Assembly: GCA_030638325.1 (NCBI GenBank)
Contig: DAOWEV010000087.1
Span: forward strand, 1 to 13,496
Length of the DNA stretch: 13,496 nt
Origin: Bacteroidales bacterium
GTDB taxonomy: Bacteria; Bacteroidota; Bacteroidia; Bacteroidales; JAGOPY01
Reading direction: 5' to 3'
Part shown: in pieces, positions 6,596 to 13,496 of the stretch
Position numbering within the stretch: the first letter of the stretch is position 1
How the letters are laid out: each line of letters opens with the position of its first letter
Translations under genes and position numbers: made by a program
The notes under the pieces: generated by a model
Seen by the model: the letters and a program-made list of their open reading frames with translations, nothing else
Database searches by the model: none
What the model was told of the DNA's origin: nothing

Positions 6596-6841
6596 AGGGC
6601 AAAACGTTGTTTTGAAATAAGAGCCTAAAGATATAAACTAATTGCTTTTACCAGATAAAACCAGGTTAAAGAATTATCAACTTTTTACTTTAATTCACTT
6701 TACGTATTGAGTAGTTACCATAATACTATCTAAACCGAGAGTTATTGATTGATCAATTTATCGTATTTTTATACCATTAAAAATCCACGCTCTGAGAAGG
6801 CGGCTTTGAATTGCACCCACTGGGCGGGGAAGAATAACTAA

Positions 6842-6861
6842 CTCCGTCCTTTAGGGCGGAG
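6842..6861. repeat. REP-like hairpin 1 upstream of the hybrid kinase
   Basis: CTCCGTCC (6842-6849) pairs with GGGCGGAG (6854-6861) around a four-base loop TTTA, with one G-T wobble pair. It is GC-rich in an AT-rich gap and 25 bases from a second hairpin, a layout typical of paired REP-type palindromes. Confidence 0.65.
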
Positions 6862-6886
6862 ATTAAGATCAGATTAATATCCTTAT

Positions 6887-6906
6887 CCCCGGCATGAATG
6901 CCGGGG
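6887..6906. repeat. REP-like hairpin 2 upstream of the hybrid kinase
   Basis: CCCCGGCA (6887-6894) and TGCCGGGG (6899-6906) form a perfect eight-base stem around TGAA. It lies 26 bases before the kinase ATG, so if it is transcribed it would fold in the 5' leader. There is no U-tract after it, so it is not a typical intrinsic terminator. Confidence 0.75.
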
Positions 6907-6932
6907 TTAGTCAATAATCTACGCGTAACCTA

Positions 6933-9900
6933 ATGAAAGGCTGTAATAAAATATCCTGCTTAATTTTATTGGTAAGCTTTCCTTTTGTATTATGTTATTC
7001 CCAGGAACGACAATATCAATTCGAACAAATCACCACAAGCCACGGGCTTTCAGGTAACAGCATTTATTCAGTCATCCAGGATTCCAGGGATTTCGTATGG
7101 ATTGGTACCAACCGCGGATTGAATTGCTATAATGGTTATGAAATTACCCGGTTCAACAGACCTAAAGATACTATACAGCTTTCCAAAGGATTGATCACTT
7201 GCCTTTTTGAAGATACGAATGGAATTATTTGGATCGGGACAAGTAAGAAAGGATTATATGCCTATGATCCGGTATTGGATAAATTTGACCATTATTCACA
7301 TGATCCGGAAGATTCATCAAGCCTCACCAGCAATGAAATACTCTCCATTTACCAGGACAAGAATGGTATCATCTGGTTCGGCACTGAAGGGAGCGGATTG
7401 AATAGATATAATACAGAAACTGAAACATTCACAGCATTCTTACCTGTTCCGGAGCAACCCGGTCATAATAAAAATACCATTTCCTCAATGATCGAAGACA
7501 ATGAAGGAACATTCTGGATTGGCACTTATGAAGGGGTTTATCATTTTGACCGTAATGCAGAAAAGTTCCTTCCTTTTGAAAAAAAACCGGATATCCCCGA
7601 TATCTATCAACAAATATTTTGCTTTCATAAGGACATTGATGGAAACATCTGGTTTGGAACATTAAAGGGATTGTTTAAGTATGTTATTGAAGAAAGAGAG
7701 TTAATCCATATCATTTCAGGGAACGACAAAAATATTGATCATCTCCGTGATGATGTTATTGTATCCATTCAGGGTTCAAAAACAGCAGGTAAAGAAGTTC
7801 TTTGGATTGCTACACGAAAAGGTTTGGTTAAATATGATTTGCATAACGACCGGTTTTCAAGATACGTCATTGATCCAACAACCCCTAAAAGTCTGTCTAA
7901 TAATTATATCAATAATCTATGTTTAAATGATAATGGGATACTGTGGATAGGAACTGCATGGTCAGGTGTTAATAAAATAGATACCCGTGGGAATCCTTTC
8001 ATTCATGTTCAACTTAAATTAGAGGATGAAGAGTTGTTTTATTCTGCCAGTTCATTCTTTATGGACAAAAAGGGATATTTGTGGGTAGGAGCCTGTACCG
8101 GGGGAATATTCAAATTTGATCCTCAACTAAAGAAAGTTGCACAGTACCAGTACAGTGCAGAAAAAGGCTTTTTTATTGACGCCAGCAACCCTTTTACAAA
8201 TTGGATAGATTTTATTTATGGAGATTCCGACAATGTTCTGTGGATTGGACTGGGAGGATGGGGACCGGCCATTTTTGACAGGGAGAGAGAATCTTTTATC
8301 TTCCTTGAATTTAATCTTCCTGAAGGACATCCCCGTCCTGAACGAATGCAGGATATTCTGGAAGATCAATACGGTACAATATGGTTTGGAACCTGGGGAA
8401 GCGGATTGTTCAAGAAAGACAGATCAGATGGTAAACACGACCCAGTCAATATTGTACATCACAAGATCCTTATGCATGCCATCATCCTGGAGATTTTTGA
8501 AGACAGTCAGAAGAATTTATATTTTGGCACTGCCAAAAATGGTTTGTTCTGCCTGGAAGCCAAAAACAGGGGAAATATGCAATTCACCCAATATGGGAGT
8601 ACGGAATCGGAATCACCCGGCTTATATACGACATATATTGAAAAAATCTATGAAGATATAAATGGCACCATCTGGGTTGCATCACAGCGTGGACTCAATA
8701 AATTTAACCCTGAAAAACAACAATTTGAGCTCATTCATGATACAACCGGATTAATTGGGGATGGAATCAGGCAGGTTTTTGGAGATGATAAAGGGAATTT
8801 ATGGTTGAGTCATATTACCAAAGGGCTTATCAGATATCAACCTGATAGCCGAAAAATAAAAATTTATAATCGAAGTGATGGAATGCCATTTGATGATATG
8901 GTGAAAGTTTATTGGTATCAATCTGATGACGGAAGAATTTTTATCCCGGGATATTTTAGTGATGGTAATGGTTTTTTATATTTTCACCCGGATAGTATCT
9001 CTGATAATAAGCATATCCCTAAAATAGTGATAAGCGATTTCAAAATAGAGAATAAACCTTTTCCGGTTGACAGCAGTATTTCAGCAATTAAACACATAAA
9101 GTTAAAATACAATCAAAATTTCTTCTCCTTTCAGTTCGCAGCATTGGATTATGCCAATCCGGAAAAGAACCAGTACGCCCATTTCCTGGAAGGACTCGAT
9201 GAAGCTTGGATATATTCGGGAAACCGGCGTTATGCCAATTATACAAGTGTTCCTCCCGGGGAATATGTTTTTCATGTAAAAGGGTCTAACAATGATGGAT
9301 ACTGGAATGAAGAAGGAGTAGCTGTGAAGGTTTCTATCCTTCCCCCTCCCTGGAAAACCTGGTGGGCCTATTTTTTATATTTATTATTTATTATTTCCAT
9401 ATTGTATATTGTTATCCGGTTTTATCTCCGTCGTCAGCGATTGCTTCATAAACTGGAACTGGAACAAATCCAAACTGAAAAGCTTGAAGAACTGGATAGC
9501 ATGAAATCCCGGTTCTTCGCTAATATATCACATGAATTTCGAACACCATTAACCCTGATCCTTGGCCCGCTTGAAAAACTACGATCAAAAGTAGCTGACC
9601 AGGATGTTGAGCAAGACTTTAACATGATGCAGCGCAATGCGAGGCGATTGCAAAACCTGATTAATCAATTATTGAATATCTCCAAACTGGAATCAGGTAA
9701 AATGAAACTTCAGACCCGGGAAGAAAACATCGTTGCACTGGTTAATGGCTATGTACAATCATTTGAATCGCTGGCTAAGCAGAAGAATATTGATCTTAAT
9801 TTCAAATCGTCTGATAATTATATTCCATTATTTGTTGATAAAGATAAAATTGAAAAGATCCTGTTCAATCTTTTATCGAATGCGTTTAAGTTTACCGGGG

Positions 9901-11201
9901 AAGGTGGGAGGATAAATGTGCGTATTACTTCAACTGATACCCCCCTAAATCCCCCCTCAAGGGGGGACTTGCTGCTCGCAGACCCCCTCTCTAAACGAAA
10001 TGCGGAGTCTCCCCCCTTCAGGGGGGACGGAAGGGGGGTGTACCTCCAAATCTCCGACACCGGCCGCGGCATCTCTCCCGAAAAACTTGAACACATCTTC
10101 GATAGATTCTATCAGGCCGATGATTCTTACACCAGGGATCAGGAAGGCACAGGAATCGGTCTTGCACTGACCAAAGAACTGGTGGAGATCCATCATGGCA
10201 ACATTCAGGTTGAAAGTGATCCCGATAGCCATCGGGAGGGCAAAGGAACAACATTTACAGTATTTCTGCCTGCGGGGAAAGACCACCTGAAACCGGAAGA
10301 AATCGTAGATAAAACCGAAGTATCAACAAAAAGAGAAGAACCAACAGCATCCATTCCAGCATTGGAATATGCTGTTGAAGAATTAAAACCGGAATTGCAG
10401 GTACAAACGGAAGATCTCGAAAAGAAAGAGGATAAACCTTTTTTACTAATTATTGATGATAATGCTGATTTGCGAACATATATACGAGGATATCTCGATC
10501 CGTACTATTATATTTCTGAAGCCAGGGACGGGGAAGAAGGATTACATATTGCAACTGAAAAAATTCCTGACCTGGTCATCAGCGATGTGATGATGCCCAA
10601 AATGGATGGATACGAGCTTTGCCGGAAACTAAAAACTGATGAATTGACCAGCCATGTCCCTGTCATTTTACTCACCGCCAGGGCTGCTTTGGAGGATAAG
10701 CTGGAAGGGCTCGAAACGGGTGCTGATGATTTTATTTGTAAACCCTTTAACGGACCGGAATTACAGGTAAGGGTCAGAAATTTAATTACCCTGCGAAAAA
10801 GACTCAGGGAACGCTATCGCAACGAATTTGACCTTATTCACCACAAACCCGCAGATACAATTCCAATTATTGACCGGCAATTTTTAGAAAAAGCTAAAAA
10901 AGTGGTCAATATCCACCTTTCTGATCCGGATTTTAGCGTAGCGGGTTTTGCATCTGAAATGGCACTTAGCCGTGTCCAGCTTCATCGAAAACTTAAAGCC
11001 ATCATTGATCAGCCGGCAGGTGATTTTATTCGTATTATCCGCCTGGGTAAAGCGTTGGAAATGCTTCAATCCAAAAGCGGTAATATATCTGAAATTGCTT
11101 ATGATACCGGATTTAGCAGCCCCTCTTATTTCAGCGAATGCTTCCGGCATGAATTTGGCCTCTCCCCTACCGAATATCAATCCAAGAATAGCAAAAAGTA
11201 A
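6933..11201 (+). CDS. Hybrid two-component system protein (periplasmic propeller sensor, kinase, receiver, AraC-type regulator)
   Basis: One protein of 1422 residues. A signal peptide (1-24) is followed by a periplasmic double propeller (about 35-690) with some 13 regulator-propeller blades, each with a motif like IWIGT...GL..Y. A Y_Y_Y domain (about 720-805, with SVPPGEYVFHVKGSNNDG), one membrane helix (about 809-833), HisKA with His867 in NISHEFRTPL, and HATPase_c (N-box Asn983, G1 DTGRG at 1042-1046, G2 GTGIGL from 1072) follow. A charged linker leads to a receiver (Asp1175/1176, phospho-acceptor Asp1218, Lys1270) and a C-terminal AraC-type HTH (about 1320-1418). All key residues are present, so it should be active. 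Such proteins usually sense oligosaccharides and switch on nearby glycan-use or surface-protein genes; no SusC/SusD pair is present here. The likeliest local target is the beta-helix gene 135 bases downstream. The ATPase domain carries two in-frame palindromic insertions. Confidence 0.97.
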   Translation: MKGCNKISCLILLVSFPFVLCYSQERQYQFEQITTSHGLSGNSIYSVIQDSRDFVWIGTNRGLNCYNGYEITRFNRPKDTIQLSKGLITCLFEDTNGIIWIGTSKKGLYAYDPVLDKFDHYSHDPEDSSSLTSNEILSIYQDKNGIIWFGTEGSGLNRYNTETETFTAFLPVPEQPGHNKNTISSMIEDNEGTFWIGTYEGVYHFDRNAEKFLPFEKKPDIPDIYQQIFCFHKDIDGNIWFGTLKGLFKYVIEERELIHIISGNDKNIDHLRDDVIVSIQGSKTAGKEVLWIATRKGLVKYDLHNDRFSRYVIDPTTPKSLSNNYINNLCLNDNGILWIGTAWSGVNKIDTRGNPFIHVQLKLEDEELFYSASSFFMDKKGYLWVGACTGGIFKFDPQLKKVAQYQYSAEKGFFIDASNPFTNWIDFIYGDSDNVLWIGLGGWGPAIFDRERESFIFLEFNLPEGHPRPERMQDILEDQYGTIWFGTWGSGLFKKDRSDGKHDPVNIVHHKILMHAIILEIFEDSQKNLYFGTAKNGLFCLEAKNRGNMQFTQYGSTESESPGLYTTYIEKIYEDINGTIWVASQRGLNKFNPEKQQFELIHDTTGLIGDGIRQVFGDDKGNLWLSHITKGLIRYQPDSRKIKIYNRSDGMPFDDMVKVYWYQSDDGRIFIPGYFSDGNGFLYFHPDSISDNKHIPKIVISDFKIENKPFPVDSSISAIKHIKLKYNQNFFSFQFAALDYANPEKNQYAHFLEGLDEAWIYSGNRRYANYTSVPPGEYVFHVKGSNNDGYWNEEGVAVKVSILPPPWKTWWAYFLYLLFIISILYIVIRFYLRRQRLLHKLELEQIQTEKLEELDSMKSRFFANISHEFRTPLTLILGPLEKLRSKVADQDVEQDFNMMQRNARRLQNLINQLLNISKLESGKMKLQTREENIVALVNGYVQSFESLAKQKNIDLNFKSSDNYIPLFVDKDKIEKILFNLLSNAFKFTGEGGRINVRITSTDTPLNPPSRGDLLLADPLSKRNAESPPFRGDGRGVYLQISDTGRGISPEKLEHIFDRFYQADDSYTRDQEGTGIGLALTKELVEIHHGNIQVESDPDSHREGKGTTFTVFLPAGKDHLKPEEIVDKTEVSTKREEPTASIPALEYAVEELKPELQVQTEDLEKKEDKPFLLIIDDNADLRTYIRGYLDPYYYISEARDGEEGLHIATEKIPDLVISDVMMPKMDGYELCRKLKTDELTSHVPVILLTARAALEDKLEGLETGADDFICKPFNGPELQVRVRNLITLRKRLRERYRNEFDLIHHKPADTIPIIDRQFLEKAKKVVNIHLSDPDFSVAGFASEMALSRVQLHRKLKAIIDQPAGDFIRIIRLGKALEMLQSKSGNISEIAYDTGFSSPSYFSECFRHEFGLSPTEYQSKNSKK
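9939..10039. repeat. GC-rich palindromic element inserted in-frame in the kinase ATPase domain
   Basis: About 100 bases, unlike the surrounding AT-rich gene. The ends form an eight-base inverted repeat: ACCCCCCT (9939-9946) and AGGGGGGT (10032-10039). Inside are two matched hairpins, TCCCCCC-TCAA-GGGGGGA (9950-9967) and TCCCCCC-TTCA-GGGGGGA (10010-10027), joined by a 42-base spacer. TAC occurs on both sides (9938-9940 and 10041-10043), perhaps a short target duplication, but exact edges cannot be fixed. It encodes about 33 residues (1003-1035, TPLNPPSRGD ... PPFRGDGRG) between the strand GGRINVRIT and YLQISDTGRG, where HATPase_c domains normally have only a short turn. No transposase is present, so it would be a non-autonomous element. 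Confidence 0.8.
10220..10237. repeat. Short palindrome inserted in-frame in the kinase ATPase domain
   Basis: TCCCGAT (10220-10226), loop AGCC, ATCGGGA (10231-10237): a perfect seven-base stem. It encodes part of DPDSHREGKG. Without DSHRE (15 bases) the protein would read VESDPGKGTTFTVFLP, the normal end of a HATPase_c domain. I recall the near-identical CCCGATAGCTATCGGG as a frequent palindromic repeat in Bacteroidota genomes, but this could not be searched here. Confidence 0.6.
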
Positions 11202-11255
11202 CAATTTATTGATAAAGGTCATGTAACCTGAGTTATATGATTTGAAACAACCGTT

Positions 11256-11287
11256 ATTGCCCTACAGGCCTCTTCTTCTTAATTTTA
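11256..11287 (+). promoter_or_regulatory. Possible Bacteroidetes-type promoter of the beta-helix gene
   Basis: ATTG (11256-11259) and TAATTTTA (11280-11287) are separated by 20 bases. This fits the -33 TTTG / -7 TAnnTTTG consensus of the primary sigma factor with one mismatch in each box. Transcription would begin near 11294 and leave a leader of about 40 bases. Such AT-rich matches occur by chance, so this is tentative. Confidence 0.3.
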
Positions 11288-11322
11288 CATTCATTGTTTT
11301 AGTCTTATTCATAAATTAAAAA

Positions 11323-11328
11323 AGGAGG
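11323..11328 (+). promoter_or_regulatory. Strong Shine-Dalgarno site AGGAGG
   Basis: AGGAGG lies eight bases before the ATG at 11337, within AAAAAAGGAGGATACAATC. No comparable site precedes the ATG starts of folD or the hybrid kinase, in keeping with the usual lack of Shine-Dalgarno sequences in Bacteroidota. It settles the start of the beta-helix gene and suggests high translation or an origin in another lineage. Confidence 0.75.
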
Positions 11329-11336
11329 ATACAATC

Positions 11337-13475
11337 ATGAAAACAAAAATTTTACTTTACCTGATTGCCTATTGCCTGATGCCTTGTATCAATAATGCAC
11401 AAATCATTCAAATCCCTGCCGACTATGGAACTATACAGCAGGGTATCGATGCGGCAAATAACGGGGATATAGTCCTGGTAGATACCGGAACTTATTATGA
11501 AAACATCAATTTCAAGGGAAAGGCCATAACAGTGGCCAGTAACTACATTAATAGTGGTGATACCAATGATCTTAATAATACCATTATTGATGGAAGCCAG
11601 CCTTCAAATCCTGATAGTGCATCCGTGGTTGCCTTTTGCTCGGGTGAGGATACTAACTCCATAATTTATGGTTTTTCCATAACAGGTGGGGCAGGATTTC
11701 CTGCAACAGGTCTTGCCTCGAAGGCCAGGTCAGGAGGGGGAATTGTAGTTTCAAATTCTGGAGCCAAAATTACACACAATAAGATATACTCGAATGAAGT
11801 CAGCTCTGCTGATTATGTTTTTGGCGGTGGAATAGGTTGTTTTAACAACGTGGATTCTTACTGGGTTATAATTGCTAATAATACAATTATTAATAATACT
11901 ACTACAGCAAACTCCTTTTCATACGGAGGAGGTATTTATGTTGGAACATTCCATATACCGCCTTATACAAGAATTTGTTATAATACAGTTGAAAATAACA
12001 ATTGTAATTGTCTGGGTGGTATGGCAGATGGTGGTGGAATTGAGCTTGAATATTCTTATGGTGATACAGGAGCGCAGGTTAATGTACATAATAATACCAT
12101 TCAATATAATTACATCGATGGGATAATAGCTTCCGGAGGTGGTTTGTCTGACTATATGACGAATGCAAACATAATGCAAAACATTATAATCCATAATTCG
12201 ATTGAAGGATCTAATTGTTCCGGTGGAGGTTTGTATCAACAAATCGGTGCTGAGGTTTCAGAAATCACAAATAATGAAATAAGCAATAATACCATAAATG
12301 GTACTGAAGCCAGGGGAGGAGGACTTTTCTTATCCCGTTTCGGCTCAGGAATACAGAAGGTTCAGAATAATTTCATAAATAATAATTTCATTACAGCAAC
12401 CAGTATCTGGTTAGGTGGCGGTATTTGCATTTTGAATCCTGAGGCACCGGTAAATATTATTCAAAATGAGATTACAGGGAATGGAGGAGTGGTAACGGCT
12501 CCCAATGCCGGTGGTGGGATATGTCTGGTGGATGCCGTTGATACAAAAATTATCCTGGACGGGAATTTTATTTCCAGTAACCATTCAAACAGCGGGGGAG
12601 GATTTTATGCAAGGAATTCATTTAATTTTATAATTATTAACAACGTTTTCAACGACAACACCGGTTATGATTTTGGCGGTGCAGTTTCTTTATATCAATA
12701 TAGTGATAGTACTACACGAATGATTAAATCAAGCTCGCAACCCTCAATAATCAATAATACTTTTGTAAGTAACTCTTCTGATGGTGAGGGCGGTGCCATC
12801 CGGTGCAGTTATAACACCAGTAGCCCGGTTACTTTCAACAATATCTTTTGGGAAAATACGGCAAATGTTGCTGGAGATGATATAATTAATTCAGGATCGG
12901 ATACAATTTTTGTTGGATATTCAAATTTGGATACTAACAATATTATTGGAAAATGGACCGGGTATTTGAATGTAAATGTAGATCCACAATTTATCGATCC
13001 TGATTCCGGTGATTTTCATATTCCCTGTTCCAGTCCATGTTGGAATGCTGGGGCTGATTCCGTTGAGATTGACAATTCCTGGTATTATTGTCCTCTTTAT
13101 GATCTTGATGGAAACCCACGGCCGGATACATTTTACTATATTCCCGATATGGGAGCATATGAATATTCAGATACTATTATCCCTGGAATAAATGACTTTA
13201 ATCACATAAAAAATGTATCAATTGGTATTCATATTTATCCGAATCCTTTTAAGACAAAAATAGCCATTGAAATTAGCATCCCGCAAACGGGCTTTGTGAA
13301 GCTTTCAATTACTGATTTTGCAGGTCGGGGAATTCAAACAGTTATTTCAAAACAACTCCCTACCGGAGCTCACCAATTTGAATGGAATGCTGATGGATTA
13401 CCAGCTGGTATCTATTTCCTGAGATTACAAACGAACGGAATTTCTGAAACCAGGAAACTTATACTGCTTAAATAG
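11337..13475 (+). CDS. Secreted right-handed parallel beta-helix protein with T9SS type A sorting domain
   Basis: Complete protein of 712 residues. A signal peptide (1-21, cleavage likely after NNA) is followed by IPADYGTIQQGIDAANNGD, the standard opening of pectate-lyase-like parallel beta-helix proteins. From about residue 100 to 500 there are roughly ten irregular coils, each pairing a GGGI/GGGL turn with an asparagine-rich NN-I-NN ladder (for example NNEISNNTINGT). Around 555-610 comes a region with PCSSPCWNAGAD, DLDGNPRPD and DMGAYEY, as found at the end of many such proteins (choice-of-anchor Q type). The T9SS type A sorting domain covers 630-712, with YPNP at 634-637 and LPAGIYFLRLQTNG near the end. 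Beta-helix proteins bind or cleave polysaccharides or act as adhesins. No catalytic residues could be assigned, so the activity is unknown. The gene is strongly AT-rich and lies directly downstream of the hybrid sensor. Confidence 0.93.
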   Translation: MKTKILLYLIAYCLMPCINNAQIIQIPADYGTIQQGIDAANNGDIVLVDTGTYYENINFKGKAITVASNYINSGDTNDLNNTIIDGSQPSNPDSASVVAFCSGEDTNSIIYGFSITGGAGFPATGLASKARSGGGIVVSNSGAKITHNKIYSNEVSSADYVFGGGIGCFNNVDSYWVIIANNTIINNTTTANSFSYGGGIYVGTFHIPPYTRICYNTVENNNCNCLGGMADGGGIELEYSYGDTGAQVNVHNNTIQYNYIDGIIASGGGLSDYMTNANIMQNIIIHNSIEGSNCSGGGLYQQIGAEVSEITNNEISNNTINGTEARGGGLFLSRFGSGIQKVQNNFINNNFITATSIWLGGGICILNPEAPVNIIQNEITGNGGVVTAPNAGGGICLVDAVDTKIILDGNFISSNHSNSGGGFYARNSFNFIIINNVFNDNTGYDFGGAVSLYQYSDSTTRMIKSSSQPSIINNTFVSNSSDGEGGAIRCSYNTSSPVTFNNIFWENTANVAGDDIINSGSDTIFVGYSNLDTNNIIGKWTGYLNVNVDPQFIDPDSGDFHIPCSSPCWNAGADSVEIDNSWYYCPLYDLDGNPRPDTFYYIPDMGAYEYSDTIIPGINDFNHIKNVSIGIHIYPNPFKTKIAIEISIPQTGFVKLSITDFAGRGIQTVISKQLPTGAHQFEWNADGLPAGIYFLRLQTNGISETRKLILLK

Positions 13476-13496
13476 AGAGTACCAGCATCCAAAGCC

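Larger units (their letters stand above)
6596..6932. other. 337-base divergent intergenic region between folD and the hybrid kinase
   Basis: No gene is seen. The folD-proximal 180 bases are AT-rich and should carry the divergent promoters. They contain the palindrome ATTGATCAAT (6748-6757), a possible operator. From about 6785 the composition changes to GC-rich, with a segment reading TGCACCCACTGGGCGGGG and then two strong hairpins (6842-6861 and 6887-6906) listed separately. The last hairpin ends 26 bases before the kinase start codon. No Shine-Dalgarno sequence precedes that ATG. Confidence 0.65.

Noticed and set aside
6740..6775. Promoter of the hybrid kinase (ATTG at 6744, TATTTTTA at 6764)
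   Set aside because: The spacing is only 16 bases, shorter than the about 19-21 expected, and the region is too AT-rich for the match to mean much.
9950..10027. Intrinsic terminators from the two C6/G6 hairpins
   Set aside because: They lie inside an intact reading frame whose conserved domains continue downstream, and no T-run follows.
9957..10286. Minus-strand open frames over the kinase ATPase region
   Set aside because: They arise from the GC-rich palindromic element and are antisense to conserved kinase motifs.

Overview
The window looks like a chromosomal segment of an environmental member of the Bacteroidota. The evidence is two proteins ending in type A C-terminal sorting domains of the type IX secretion system (T9SS), a one-piece hybrid two-component sensor/regulator, an OmpA protein with TPR and PD40 domains, and an almost complete absence of Shine-Dalgarno sequences. 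No tRNA, rRNA, CRISPR array, transposase or phage gene was seen.

Layout. Positions 1-1187 (+) hold the 3' part of a secreted FG-GAP/VCBS-type protein with a T9SS sorting domain. It converges on a block of four minus-strand genes, listed in transcription order: folD (6595-5714), a secreted beta-propeller-like protein of unknown function (5365-4118), queE (4011-3379) and a TPR/PD40/OmpA outer-membrane-associated protein (3211-1271). The block has gaps of about 100-350 bases and no overlaps, so it is not a tight operon. Two plus-strand genes follow: a 1422-residue hybrid two-component system protein (6933-11201) and a 712-residue right-handed beta-helix protein with signal peptide and T9SS sorting domain (11337-13475). 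The second has an unusually good ribosome binding site and a plausible Bacteroidetes-type promoter. These plus-strand genes look visibly richer in A+T than folD and the OmpA gene.

How the genes fit together. The two T9SS cargo proteins and the OmpA-family protein, whose architecture matches the T9SS component PorE, point to surface protein export and cell-envelope work. The hybrid sensor lies directly upstream of the beta-helix gene and may control it; this is inferred from position only. folD (one-carbon metabolism) and queE (7-deazaguanine/queuosine synthesis) are housekeeping genes.

The most unusual content is non-coding. Five tandem arrays with an exact period of seven bases but different unit sequences occupy the gaps of the minus-strand block. 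Four lie at or shortly after a gene's stop codon. One abuts the queE stop codon and one encodes the last residues of the OmpA protein. Some are bracketed by perfect inverted repeats. Separately, the ATPase domain of the hybrid kinase carries two in-frame palindromic insertions (about 100 bases and about 15-18 bases), and a pair of strong GC-rich hairpins lies just before that gene. Together these suggest a genome colonised by several families of short palindromic and heptameric elements.
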